Made by a program: the position numbers and the translations under genes
In this document: one piece after another, positions 31,191-41,595 of the stretch
Numbering within the stretch: the first letter of the stretch is position 1
How the letters are laid out: the number at the start of each line of letters is the position of its first letter
The notes under the pieces: generated by a model
Databases searched by the model: none
What the model was told of the DNA's origin: nothing
The model's input: the letters and a program-made list of their open reading frames with translations, nothing else
DNA from: Astragalus membranaceus
Lineage: Eukaryota; Streptophyta; Magnoliopsida; Fabales; Fabaceae
Direction of reading: 5' to 3'
Assembly (NCBI GenBank): GCA_039519185.1
Contig: CM076849.1
Location: forward strand, 59,221,087 to 59,285,086
DNA length: 64,000 nt

Positions 31191-31212
31191 TGCTAGTGCA
31201 AAAAAGGGATTT

Positions 31213-31575
31213 AAAGTCAGGCGAAAAGGGGATTTAAAGTCAGACGGGCGCTTGACTTTTATTAAGTCGACTTTGTATGTCTGGAGTTTTAAAGTCAAGC
31301 GATAGCCTGACTTCGTAAGTCTGATTTAAAGTCAGGCCTTTATTGCGCCTGACTTCGTAAGTATGTTTTAAAGTCAAACATTTATTCTTGCCTGACTTCG
31401 TAAGTATGATTTAAAGTCAAGCATTTATTCTTGCCTGACTTCGTAAGCATGATTTAAAGTCAAGCATTAACTATTGCCTGACTTCGTAAGTATCATTTAA
31501 GGTCAAGCTTTTATTATTGCTTGACTTCGTATGTATGATTTAAGGTCAAGAATTATTGCGCCTGACCTTAAAAGT
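31213..31575. repeat. Left subterminal inverted repeats of CACTA-like element
   Basis: Six or so units pairing TTTAAAGTCAAGCATT with GCCTGACTTCGTAAG; each unit can fold as a hairpin around TTATTCTTG or TTATTGCG. Related units lie inverted at 35575-35860. Confidence 0.75.
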
Positions 31576-31643
31576 TTTTTTTTTTTTTAAATTTTGGTTT
31601 AATCTATACACCCTGGTTATACAAATTTTTCGTTAAAAAGAAG

Positions 31644-31715
31644 CGACTCCACTGGGGATCGAACCCAGATCTCTGGTCCCGTAGACCAGCGCCTTATCCA
31701 TTGGGCCATGGAGTC
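31644..31715 (-). tRNA. tRNA-Arg (anticodon ACG)
   Basis: A 72-nt cloverleaf on the minus strand. The acceptor stem GACTCCA pairs with TGGAGTC, with G as discriminator. The D arm contains GGCCCAATGGATAAGGCG (A box). The anticodon stem CTGGT/ACCAG encloses CTACGGG, reading ACG. The T arm CTGGG-TTCGATC-CCCAG forms the B box. A TTTTT Pol III terminator follows within a few bases (minus strand, + 31635-31639). Compared with the usual plant tRNA-Arg(ACG) as I recall it, the base 3' of the anticodon loop is G rather than A and the variable loop is one base shorter. It may be functional or a slightly decayed passenger. Confidence 0.85.
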
Positions 31716-32039
31716 ATATATCAGTGCTAGTCAACTTGCATTCTCAAAATAGAGTAAAACATATTTCTCAAAACAAGCATAATTTCCCAAAACAACTCTG
31801 ATTTCAACATTAACCTTGAAAATTCTCAAGGCAAACTAGCAGTATACACTATACAGAGGCTGTTAGCAACAGGAAAATAACTAGAACAAAAATTGGAATT
31901 TGAGAAACAAGAAACACTAATTATTTCCACTAATTAATTCCAATTTGGCAAACAAAAATTGAAATTTGGCAAACTAGCAGTATACATTATACAGAGGCTG
32001 CCTGCATCTGTCTTCAATAGAAAGTAGACTTGCTTTTTC

Positions 32040-33561
32040 TCACTTTTTCTCACTCTTGAAAGATGCTCGTCCTGTTGACAAAAAAACATGGTTATATTAT
32101 ACACGGGTAAATTGAGGAATCGTGAAATGGAAAACAATTTGAAGAACTGAACATGAAGTAATCATTCATTCAGTTAAGTTGATCACAGTTAGCCAAATTT
32201 CAATTCCTCTACATTTTTTAAACTGGAAAACATAATTATGATGATATCTTAATAAAAGCGAACAAATTACCTGGAGTAACTCCTTTTCCCGAGAAGCTTT
32301 CCATTGTCGAAATTGTTCTGCCTCTTGGCTTTATTTTATGCTGCAATCATAGTATCCTTAATTAAGGTACATAGTAATTAAGGAAATGAGTAAAATATAC
32401 AGAAACATGTCATATACCAGAACTTGTTAGTTGTTAGTAGTAATGTAAAGGTGCATATTACCTGTTTTGGGAGCTGTTGTTCCTTAGATTTTCTTTCCTT
32501 AATCGTCTTTTCACGAACCTCATAAAACTCAAAATCATTCAAGATGCATGTTTTGCTTGAATGCTCTTTGAAAATTTTCAGAACCTGAATGCCCTTCTCT
32601 AACTTGACCTGCAGAAGGATATAGTTAAGTATTGCTAGTTGAATTGAGGGGTTCATGGCATTGAAACAAGCAACTGAGTGAATACCTCCTGAGTGTCCCT
32701 ACTGTTTGTAACAGGTTTGTTTTCGTTGTTTTCTAGTGTTATTTGCCTCAACACATTATTTGGGATATCCTTTACGATATGCCATTTCAGAGGAAAGCAA
32801 CCAGTCCACCTGTCCTGCTGCCAATACTCCACTGTTCTATCAAAATCAACCGGACCCACCATCTCAGCTAAACCAACAAATTGGCCACTAGTGTTGACCT
32901 GTAACAAAAATCACGAGACAAAAAATTAGGCTTAGAAAAACCAAGAATATGAATTCCTTTCAAAATGCTGCAAACTAACTCACCGAAAATAGCAGAAATA
33001 CGGGGCAGTCACCAGACTTCTCCTTGGCCTCCTGATATGCTGCATCTAGCTTCTTGTTGCCATTAGGGGTGCTTGTCCAAACACTATATTTTATACTTTT
33101 ATGAACATCATCCTCGCTGTAGGATTTGATGACATAAAATTTTGCATCAGAATAATTCTCAGATAAACCCTCCCCGTTGTACTGCTGCTTGTTGGGAACT
33201 GGATCAACTTCTTTACCATCACTCTTTGAAGGAAGGTTCTGTCCCTTGAGTAACAATGTTACTGGTTCAAGACCTTTGACATTTTTATCATCAGAACTAT
33301 TGGCAGCTCTAGGTCTCTTGTTCAGCTCACCAAAGCCATCTACATTTTTTTGACATAATCACCAACACGGCGACCACTTGTGGCTCTGCTGCGCATGTTA
33401 TCAAAAGAACCTGTTCTAGATCCATATGCAGCAGATCCAAAATGAGAACTAGCTCCGTAAGGGTTTCCATATTGGCTGTAGAACATGTTGCTTGGGTACA
33501 TCCCGTTAGTGAATCCAGAGACCAGTCCCAGCCTAGGCGAATGCATCGAACCATGATAGTT
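32040..33561 (-). pseudogene. YTH-domain m6A reader (ECT-type) gene fragment, captured
   Basis: Five exons with GT/AG borders: 33561-32984, 32898-32686, 32608-32462, 32340-32271 and 32071-32040 (stop TGA). The first shows a Tyr/Gly/Ser-rich lead (NMFYSQYGNPYG) and then the YTH domain (KFYVIKSYSEDDVHKSIKYSVWTS, split by the first intron, then GQFVGLAEMVGPVDF and WTGCFPLKWHIVKD). The Trp residues of the methyl-adenine cage are present. YTH proteins bind N6-methyladenosine in mRNA in the cytoplasm. The lead and the domain are in different frames because a T run at 33345-33351 is one base short (A run on the coding strand). The gene's 5' exons are absent. Introns are retained, so it was captured as DNA rather than retroposed. 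Confidence 0.85.
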
Positions 33562-33739
33562 CTGCAATCCAGGAACAGAATTTAAGGCAAATTTTGAAAT
33601 GGAATAACTCAATTCAATTGAAGTAGACAATGTGTAGCAAAATTTTGAAAGAAGGGAAGATATTAGTTAAAAAGAGATAAAAAAATTGCAGCTCTGCAGA
33701 CAAAAAGAAATAAAGTACTTGGATTTACACCTACTACCA

Positions 33740-33870
33740 CTAAGACATCAGAACAGGCATCAGAACAGACACAGAACAGGCATCAGAACAGGCATCAGAA
33801 CAGGCATCAAAACAGTTTCCCTTTCTTCATCAGCCAGGCATCAGAACAGACACAAAACTAAGACATCAAA
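33740..33870 (+). repeat. CATCAGAACAGG minisatellite
   Basis: Repeats of about 10-13 bp (ATCAGAACAG) in what would be an intron or flank of the captured YTH gene. The ORF here is an artefact. Confidence 0.7.
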
Positions 33871-33885
33871 ACAAGATTAAGGAAA

Positions 33886-33961
33886 AAACCTTTAAAGGTG
33901 GATCGAGAACTTGGTACATTTCTGGGGTAACAGTATCCAACCATAAACCTGGAAAACACAT
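33886..33961 (-). pseudogene. Unidentified exon-like segment
   Basis: Minus-strand open stretch (CFPGLWLDTVTPEM, then YQVLDPPLKG) bounded by TTCTTGCAG on the 5' side and a GT after CTTTAAAG. It lies 5' of the YTH exons and could belong to the same or another captured gene. I do not recognise it. Confidence 0.35.
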
Positions 33962-34257
33962 CTGCAAGAACACATCAACAATAAAACCTGCGTCAACATT
34001 CTCAGAAAAACCAAACGAAACTAATCATCACATTATACTTGATAGGGGAAAAAACAACAACAAAAACAATAAATAAATAAAAACTCAACTACCAAATCAA
34101 AAATTATCAATGTCATCAAATAAAAAATCAATTCCTAATCAAATTGCAATTACATCAAGATGTTATTGCATAATCATTACTCAGCACCAGAACACAGCTG
34201 CTGCACATACTATGAAAACCTAATATTAAATGGGAGAAAAACACAACAAAAAACATG

Positions 34258-34491
34258 TTGAAGAAAGAAGACTTTGTCACCGGTTTCCTCGGTCTCAGAT
34301 TCCAAGTCCTAACCAATGGTTCTTCAACTTCATCCCCATCCCCTTCCCCTTCTTTTGCTTCTTCCTCTCGTGCTCCTTCTTTTTCTAGTGCTCTAGCATT
34401 TGCTTCTTCTCGCTCTTCTTCTCCGTCTCCGTCTCCGTCTCCCTCGCTTTCGCTGTCATCGTCGCTGTCATCGTGAGTATCACTGTCATCC
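34258..34491 (-). pseudogene. Acidic exon-like segment of unknown gene
   Basis: On the minus strand an acceptor (CATTTGCCAG) is followed by an open frame very rich in Asp, Glu, Ser and Gly (DDSDTHDDSDDDSESEGDGD), then EEPLVRTWNLRPRKPVTKSS. The PLVRTWNLRPRKP tail is not low-complexity and suggests a real exon, but I cannot name the gene. Confidence 0.4.
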
Positions 34492-34682
34492 TGGCAAATG
34501 GGGAATAAACATAATCTTGTTATGGAATGTCTAACAGATGTTATTTCTTTCTCGTTTCCTGAAAACCCATAACGGAAAACCAAATCCATCACTGAACTAA
34601 AAGAATTCAGTGACCAGACTCACCTAAGAGTGATGGCAGCTGGAAATATGAATGCTACACAGACAGTAGTTGTTGCTCCAGT

Positions 34683-34835
34683 GATTCCTCAGCCATTGAT
34701 GCTTTAAGACCTGGATCAAATGTTCAAGGGTCATCTGCAGCCCAAAATGTTGGCCCACAAGCTTCATATAGTTATGCTGCTGTACTTGGTTCTTCCTTGT
34801 CACGAAGCACTACTCCTGATCCACAACATGTTTAA
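34683..34835 (+). pseudogene. Pumilio (APUM) N-terminal fragment, captured
   Basis: The plus-strand frame reads DSSAIDALRPGSNVQGSSAA, then SYSYAAVLGSSLSRSTTPDP and QHV, then TAA. This is the low-complexity but conserved region upstream of the RNA-binding repeats in plant Pumilio homologues (recognised from memory of the LGxSLSRSTTPDP motif). Pumilio proteins bind 3' UTRs and repress mRNAs. No PUF repeats are present, so it is only a fragment. It is opposite in strand to the YTH exons, showing at least two separate capture events in one element. Confidence 0.6.
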
Positions 34836-34989
34836 CCTATAGTAAAAAACATACAATCAAAGAGATCCTATTAAACTTCATTTGACACATTAATCTGGAG
34901 AACATTAGATTTTCAAATCCTAAGTTAATAACAATCAGTAGGGTTCCAAAACGCAAAAGATTAGCACAGTTCGAGTATACAATCAGTAG

Positions 34990-35570
34990 ACAAGCACTAA
35001 AATCACTCAAAATGTTGAAGAAAAAAGGTTAGGGTTCCAATTAGTTACCTCAGAAGATGAAAACGGGATCGAGAACTGAGAAGATGAGAACTGAGAAGAC
35101 GAGCACGGAAATGAGGAACGATTGGTTCGATTGTTGATTTCTAGGTTTGAAGGTGAGTACGGAAACGAGGAACGAGGAACGATTATTGATTTCTCGATTT
35201 GTTGAAGAACACGAAGGTTCACATGGTGATGGAAGCTTCAGCTCCTTCGGATCCATCTCCTCGCCACCGTCCTCCACCTCAGCTCCTTCGAATCCATCTC
35301 CTCGCATCCCATTGCCTTCCGTGACGCCGTGAACAGCGTGAAGAACAGCGTGACGATTTGTCTTCTCCTGTCTTCTCCTGTGTTTTCGTTGAGAGGAGAG
35401 AATGATGTCTGAGAGAGAGAGAGTGAGGGGATTCGCGTGAGAGGGTGAGAATAGAGAGGGGGGAGATTCGACGGGAGTAGAGGAAAGCTAATTAGGGTTC
35501 GCGTGAGAGAGTGAGAATGGAGAGGATAGTGTTCTGAGAGTGAGGCGTAAGTAAAATTAATTTTTTCTAT
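34990..35570 (-). other. Leader-like region, right part of CACTA-like element
   Basis: On the minus strand this reads as GA/CT-rich leader followed by a possible first exon with a duplicated GGATCCGAAGGAGCTGA-like unit (35228-35300) and an ORF of about 85 codons from 35307 without a known domain. It could be the promoter side of a captured gene. No firm gene call. Confidence 0.3.
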
Positions 35571-35574
35571 TTTT

Positions 35575-35860
35575 GGACTTTAGAGGTCAAGCGAGAATAG
35601 AGGCTTGACGTCTAAAGTATTAGAACAGAAAAAAAAAATTCACCCTAATTACAAGTTTGCCACCGTGTCACTTATGTAGTCAGGCGCTTACACGCCTGAC
35701 TTCTAAAGTCTTATTTTTCCCTATTTCTTCACTTTAGACGTCAGGCGTGTATCCGCTTGACCTTAATACTCGCGAGTTTTGCCACTTATTTACAAGTTTG
35801 CCACCGTGTCTACCTATGTAGTCAGGCATCTGGGCGCCTGACTTTAAATGTCTAATTCTA
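35575..35860. repeat. Right subterminal inverted repeats of CACTA-like element
   Basis: Units such as GTCAAGCG...CGCTTGAC-like pairs, GTCAGGCGCTTACACGCCTGAC and GTCAGGCATCTGGGCGCCTGAC, each foldable, with a repeated ACAAGTTTGCCACCGTGTC spacer (35651, 35791). Confidence 0.7.
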
Positions 35861-36031
35861 ATGTCATTTTTGCATTAGTAGGTAAGGGTGTGATTCAAAC
35901 ATTATAATGGGTTGTATGAGGGATTACATGTGGGGTTAGGGTTTTGACAATTACCATATGTGTGTCATTATTTTGAGATGTTGATGTTATGTCTTGATGC
36001 CAATTTTGTTGCTAAACTCATTGTTTGGGGT

Positions 36032-36412
36032 GATCTGGATATAGGTTCGGTTATACAGTAACTGGGAGCAATCTAGCGGTCCAAAAATTATGCGGTTTAC
36101 CTTTTCAGAAACTATACTTAATGCTTGTTAATTTGACACTAGTTTGGTTGCATTTGGAGTTGTATAGCTCGAGTTATAGGTGCCATAAGTTAGGTCAAAA
36201 TTCTGGAAACGATCTGGATATAGGTTCGGTTATACAGTAACTGGAAGCAATCTAGCTGTCCAAAAATTATGTGGTTTACCTTTTCTGAAACTAGACTTAA
36301 TGCTTGTTAATTTGACACTAGTTTGGTTGCATTTGGAGTTGTATAGCTCGAGTTATAGGTGTCACAAGTTAGGTTAAAATTCTGGAAGCAATCTGGGTAT
36401 AGGTTCGGTATT
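36032..36412 (+). repeat. 179-bp tandem duplication in LTR
   Basis: ATCTGGATATAGGTTCGG recurs at 36033 and 36212, with a partial third at 36391, 179 bp apart. Units differ at several bases. Confidence 0.85.
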
Positions 36413-36731
36413 TCGTGTATAACGTTTTCGTTTGAACTCCTTTTTGAATGATTCTTGATTCGTTGAAAACTACACTCAATTTGTTTTGGGTTAGGCTCAA
36501 GTCCCATGTCATTTGACTGAGTTTGGATAATTTTAGAGGTGTCACAATCTAGGTCATGGTGGCTGTCCTGTTTTCTGAACCTTGTTGCTTATTTACTAAA
36601 ACTGTACGAATTGGACCATTGTTTTGCAAAATAAATATTATAGTCAGGAACTAGACATTCTTAGCTTTCCATAGAGGGGTCCTTTGCTAAGTTTCGATGC
36701 CGTTTGATAGGTTAATTAATTCACCGAAGCA

Positions 36732-37380
36732 GAGGTAGGTTGCTGTAAATTAATGTTGTTGTTTACTGAAAATCATGTTGCTGTTTGCTGTAAATTAATG
36801 TTGTTGTTTACTGAAAATCATGTTGCTGTTGCTGTAAATTCATGTTGCTGTTTACTGAAAATCATGTTGCTGTTTGCTGTAAATTAATGTTGCTGTAAAT
36901 TAATGTTGTTGTTTACGGAAAATCATTTTGCTGTTGCTGTAAATTAATGTTGCTGTTTACTGAAAATCATGTTGCTGTTGCTGTAAATTAATGTTGCTGT
37001 TTACTGAAAATCATGTTGTTGTTTACTGAAAATTAATGTTGCTGTTTACTGAAAATCATGTTGTTGTTGCTGTAAATTAATGTTGCTGTTTACTGAAAAT
37101 CATGTTGCTGTTGCTGTAAATTAATGTTGCTGTTTACTGAAAATCATGTTGCTGTTGCTGAAAATTAATGTTGCTGTTGCTGTAAATTAATGTTGCTGTT
37201 TACTGAAAATCATGGTGCTGTTGCTGTAAATTAATGTTGCTGTTGCAGAAAAATTAATGTTGCTGTTGCTGAAAATTAATGTTGCTGTTGCTGAAAAATT
37301 AATGTTGCTGTTGCTGAAAATTAATGTTGATGTTTACTGAAGATTAATGTTGTTGTTTGCTGAAAATCATATGTGTTGTT
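36732..37380 (+). repeat. GTTGCTG minisatellite, long allele
   Basis: About 650 bp of GTTGCTGTAAATTAAT / GTTTACTGAAAATCAT units, an expanded version of 14625-14880. Confidence 0.9.
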
Positions 37381-39338
37381 TCTATTTTGTGGGCTATTCC
37401 TAATTTGGGGTGGTTGTTGGCTGTCCCTATTTTTGTGGGTGGTTGTTGGTGCCCTTAGCGCCCTGTTGTCTTGTTGATTTTGTTGTTGTCGGCCGGTGGC
37501 CATTGTTGGATTGCCTCATCAGGCATGAAGTTGTTGTTGTAGGTCGGTGGCCATTGTTGAATTGTTGATGTTGCGTGTCGGCGCATTAGCGCCTATGTTT
37601 GTTGTCGTTGCGTGTCGGCGCCTTAGCGCCTATAGTTGTTGCTTGTTGTTGGTGCCCTAGCGCCTATAGGTGTTATTTGTTGTGGGTGCCTTAGCGCCTA
37701 TTGTTGTGGCTGAGTCGTTGGCCTGGATGATGTTGTTTTGTTGATGTTGTTGTCGTTATTGTCGTGTTGTTGATTATGTTGTTAAATGTTGTTGTTAACT
37801 TTGTCGTGGGTACCGCCGAATGGCCCACATTGTTTGGTGGTGGGTACTGCCGAATAACCCACATTGTTTTGTTGAGGGTATCGTCGAATGGCCCAAACTG
37901 TTGATGAATTTTTGTGTTGAAGGCCTATCGCCATGTCGAGTCTTATGTCGTTGTTGTGCTAGGCGCCCTGCTCCTGGGCGCCATGTCTGTTGTTGTGCTA
38001 GGCGCCCTGCTGCTGGGCGCCAGTTCCTGTTTGTTGTTGTTGCCTATTGGCGCCCTGTTGCTGGGCGCCAGTTCCTGCTGGATGACGTTGTCTGTTGGCG
38101 CCCCGCTGCTGGGCGCCAATTCCTGCCATGTCCTATTTGGTTGTTGGTGGCTGGGCGCCTGGGTGGCTGTCTCGGTGGTCGTTGTCATTGGTGTTGTAAA
38201 TTGGTATTGTCTTTCGTGTCGTATAATTGTTGTTGGCATTGGTGTTGTAAAATCGTTGTTGTTCCAGGTGATGTAAATTGTCGTTGTTCTCGGTGTTGTA
38301 AAAATTGTTGTTGCCATTGATGTTGTAAATCTATTGGTGTCGGTGGTTGTTGATCAAGTTGTTAGACTGTCCTATAGGTGTTGGTGTTATTGGTGATGAT
38401 ATAACATGTGATGTGCCTATTTTATTGGCTAAGGTGATAGGTGGTGGGTCTATGACCATTTGTTGCTATTGGTGTTGTTGTGTCACTTAGATGACTATTG
38501 TTGTTGATTGTCTCTGGTGCATTGTTCATGGTGTCGCATACATTTCATATGCATTATTTTGGTGATGAAGGCTTCGGCCTTGGAGCTATAGGTGATGATG
38601 ATGATGCTCAAAAACTTGGTAATGATATAGGTGATGATGCCCTTATTGGCTATTTATTTGGTGATGATTTGGTACCACATGCATATACCTGTTGGTGTGG
38701 GTTGCATCTCATTCATTTACTCATGACATTGGTGATGATTCTTGGTGATTGCAATTTGATGTTGTTGTGAAGATATATGCTTGTTGTGCTGATGTTGACT
38801 ATTGTGATGATAACGACCGTTATGTCCAAGCTGTTGTTGGCCTGTTGACTGTTGTGACGATAACTGTCTGTGGTGACTATCTGATATTCTGACCTGTGTA
38901 TACGGTCTTTCATACGATTCTTTATATTGTTTGATATCTCACCCCTTCTGTTCGAATGTTACCCCTATGTTGGTAACGTGCAGGTGATCTCGAATGAAGA
39001 CCATAGTTCTTCGTTAGTTCGGTGTCGTCGCTCTGATACGTAGCACTCGGGGGGGATGAACACTATTTATATTGTTTATGTTATTTTGTGGATTTTGATG
39101 TTATAAATCTTACATGGTCACTACGTTTGTTTTAGTTGAACCCTTATGATTTTCCGCTGCGTGAACGAGTAAGAGTTGAGTCGTTTTTAAGACTAAAAAT
39201 GTTGTTTGCCAGTTCATCCGAGTGATGAGTGTTATGTATCCGTTTAAGGTTTTTTTTTAGTCGAAAAATGTGACGCTCAGTTGTTTGCGAAAACTCTGAT
39301 ATTTTATTAATAATTATCGGGTAGAAATGGGTGTTACA

Positions 39339-39817
39339 CCTCTTGCCTACGTCCACGGGAACACATCAACACAATTCATTCATCTTCTCAAACATGATTA
39401 CAATATTAGTAGCCCAACCCAATATGTGTATCACCCTACAATACTCTTCTCACTCTAAGAGTTACAAGGAATGATAACACTCACATCACACACAAGTGAT
39501 CACCAACACCTTCCTCTCTCTAGAACATGGTTGGATACCCTTCAACTCTACATGAAAACCCAAAGGGTATGCCTCACCCCCTCTAATGGGGATATCTTCA
39601 CTCTTCACAAGTCTCTCAATTTATAGGAGAGAACATGACTTTCATGCATACATAAGACATATTGGACATTAATTGTCTCACATTTTCAAGGAGCTCCACA
39701 TCATGATTTTTCTTCAACATTCTAGATACACCTCTTCATCTCATCAAGGTGTCTCTTAAATTTTCCACCACTACTAATATTAAATATTATTTGGAAATTG
39801 TAATTGAATTCCCAACA
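39339..39817 (-). mobile_element. Small LTR element left LTR, block B
   Basis: Counterpart of 16852-17330; truncated at the same base on its outer side, ends CCCAACA. Confidence 0.75.
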
Positions 39818-40261
39818 AATCCTCCCTCAAATAAAATTTCCAAACTTCTTCAACATCTTTATCTTTTACTCTTTTCATCTTTTTTTTTCAATTTGTTTGT
39901 AAGACTAAGCTCCTCCACATGTGCATCTTGCATACTCATTTCAAACCAATAAACTTGCATGTGTTCCTCACCATAATCCTTATCTGAATGCTCCTCTACG
40001 AGTATTGAATGGTGACGCTTCACTCGCACTTGCACCGCTGTTAGCAACAACCAACAGGACACGCCGCTTGACCTCCACATTGTCAAGAAGACTTTCGATA
40101 CAATGATCCCACATGGATCCACCACCAAACTCATTGTCAGAACCGATCACCTGGTCACATCAACGGCTCTGAGCTAGTCCCCTTCAAACCATTAGCTCTA
40201 ATACCACTGTTGGGGATAAATGCTCTGATGCCACTGTTGGAGATAACTCCTTTGATACCAC
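39818..40261 (-). mobile_element. Small LTR element internal region, block B
   Basis: Counterpart of 17331-17774, including the three 27-bp primer-site/LTR-edge repeats (40204, 40231, 40258). No coding domain. Confidence 0.7.
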
Positions 40262-40836
40262 TGTTGGGGAAAACCGCACACGCCAACGGATTCACCCACA
40301 CGCCCAAGAATCTTTGAAGGAATATAGATAAACACACCGCAAGAATAAAGGAGAGAAGAACACAAATAGTTTACGTGGTTCGACACTTCTTGCCTACGTC
40401 CACGGGAACACATCAACACAATTCATTCATCTTCTCAAACATGATTGCAATATTAGTAACCCAACCCAATATGTGTATCACCCTACAATACTCTTCTCAC
40501 TCTAAGAGTTACAAGGAATGATAACACTCACATCACACGCAAGTGATCACCAACACCTTCCTCTCTCTAGGACATGGTTGGATACCCTTCAACTCTACAT
40601 GATCACCCAAAGGGTATGCCTCACCCCTCTATTGGGGATATCTTCACTCTTCACAAGTGTCTCTATTTATAGGAGAGGAACATGACTTCCATCCATACAT
40701 ACATAAGTCTTAGTGGACATTAATTGTCTCACATTTTCAAGGAGCTCCACATCATGATTTTTCTTCAACATTCCAGATACACCTCTTCATCTCTTCAAGC
40801 TATCTCTTGAATTTTCCACCACTACTAATATTAAAT
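40262..40836 (-). mobile_element. Small LTR element right LTR, block B (575 bp, uninterrupted)
   Basis: TGTTGGGGAAAACC to ACTAATATTAAATA, with a minus-strand TATAAATAG at about 40664-40673. It is short of the full LTR end (GAATTCCCAACA at 39817) by about 30 bp. It preserves the empty Tekay target GATCACCAACACC at 40546-40558. Confidence 0.8.
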
Positions 40837-41595
40837 AGGTAATAGTGCTTCCGAGGTCTCTTATCTTTATTTAAAGTAACGAATTAGTCCTTTATGTTTT
40901 TTTTGTCCCACATAAGTCATTTATCTTTCAAATTTTAAGCAAAGTTAGCCTAAACTGTTAGTATCCGTGACAAAAATTGATCAGATGCTCCTCTCTTACC
41001 TACGTGGCAAACCCCTATCCTACGTGTTAAATAACCAACCTACGTGTCAAAATCCAAACCTAGGTGGACTAAAAAAAATATTTTACATTAACAAATTGAT
41101 ACTTTAACTCTGGTTTGACAAAATGAATTCTACCCTAACCAAAAAATCATCGTTGGAAGCATGAGAACAGAGAACAGAGAACAGCGAAACGAGGTAGAAG
41201 AAGAAGAAGAAACGTGAAGCTTGACAAACACTTACAAGTAACAAGTAGCTTATCCAGTATAAGCTATCCGCTATAAGCTAACAGATTTACCTTGTCAAAC
41301 AACATAGCCACAATTATTTTTACCATAACATTTTTTCAAACTGCCTTATCTAAATATTTATAAACAAACTTATTATGGTCAAAAAAAATAAACACAAATT
41401 TATAATTGTGTTTTCATAATTTAAAAATTAAGTAGTCATCTCCCTATAATATATTGTTTGCTTATCTAAAAGAGACGAATACAAATATACAAAGTTAATA
41501 ATTGTAAATAAAAATTTAAGCATAATTAGAAAATCAAATAATGTAAGGTAAAATAGACAAAAGGAAAAGTGTTTAGAGTGCTGGATATTAGCAAA
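40837..41595. other. No gene seen; AT-rich non-coding stretch
   Basis: Contains repeated CCTACGTGG/CCTACGTGTTAAA words (41000-41060) and an AAGCTTATCC/ATAAGCTATCCGC stretch (41248-41282) like those of small DNA transposons. I see no ORF with a domain and no clear termini. Confidence 0.4.

Larger units (their letters stand above)
31191..35880. mobile_element. CACTA-like transposon carrying gene fragments (no transposase)
   Basis: Ends are imperfect inverted repeats: TGCTAGTGCAAAAAAGGG at 31191 and, inverted at the right end, TACTAATGCAAAAATGAC. They resemble the CACTAGTGCAAAA type of CACTA tips with decayed first bases. Subterminal inverted units (AAAGTCAGGC / GCCTGACTT) fill 31213-31575 and 35575-35860. 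Inside are a tRNA-Arg, a YTH-domain gene fragment (minus), an acidic-exon fragment (minus) and a Pumilio-like fragment (plus). The exact target-site duplication is unclear (possibly AGG). It is non-autonomous. Confidence 0.7.
35881..39338 (+). mobile_element. Gypsy-type LTR continued (right of CACTA-like element)
   Basis: Continues the LTR from 31190 and ends AGAAATGGGTGTTACA. It includes a 179-bp tandem duplication (from 36032 and 36211, partial third at 36390), the GTTGCTG minisatellite (36732-37380), the GGCGCC-rich part (37954-38160) and the TTG/GAT-rich end. From about 37113 it is the block B copy of 14625-16851. No coding domains. Confidence 0.7.
37113..40715 (+). repeat. Block B: segmental copy of block A
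   Basis: Aligns with 14625-18066 plus 28379-28540 at a constant offset (22487-22488 bp in the left part) with only about ten differences noticed by eye. It contains the same junction between gypsy LTR and small LTR element (39338/39339), so that junction predates the duplication. It lacks the Tekay element. Confidence 0.9.

Noticed and set aside
34255..34476. Plus-strand Ser/Pro-rich ORF
   Set aside because: Shadow of the acidic minus-strand frame, which has the splice acceptor and a non-repetitive tail.
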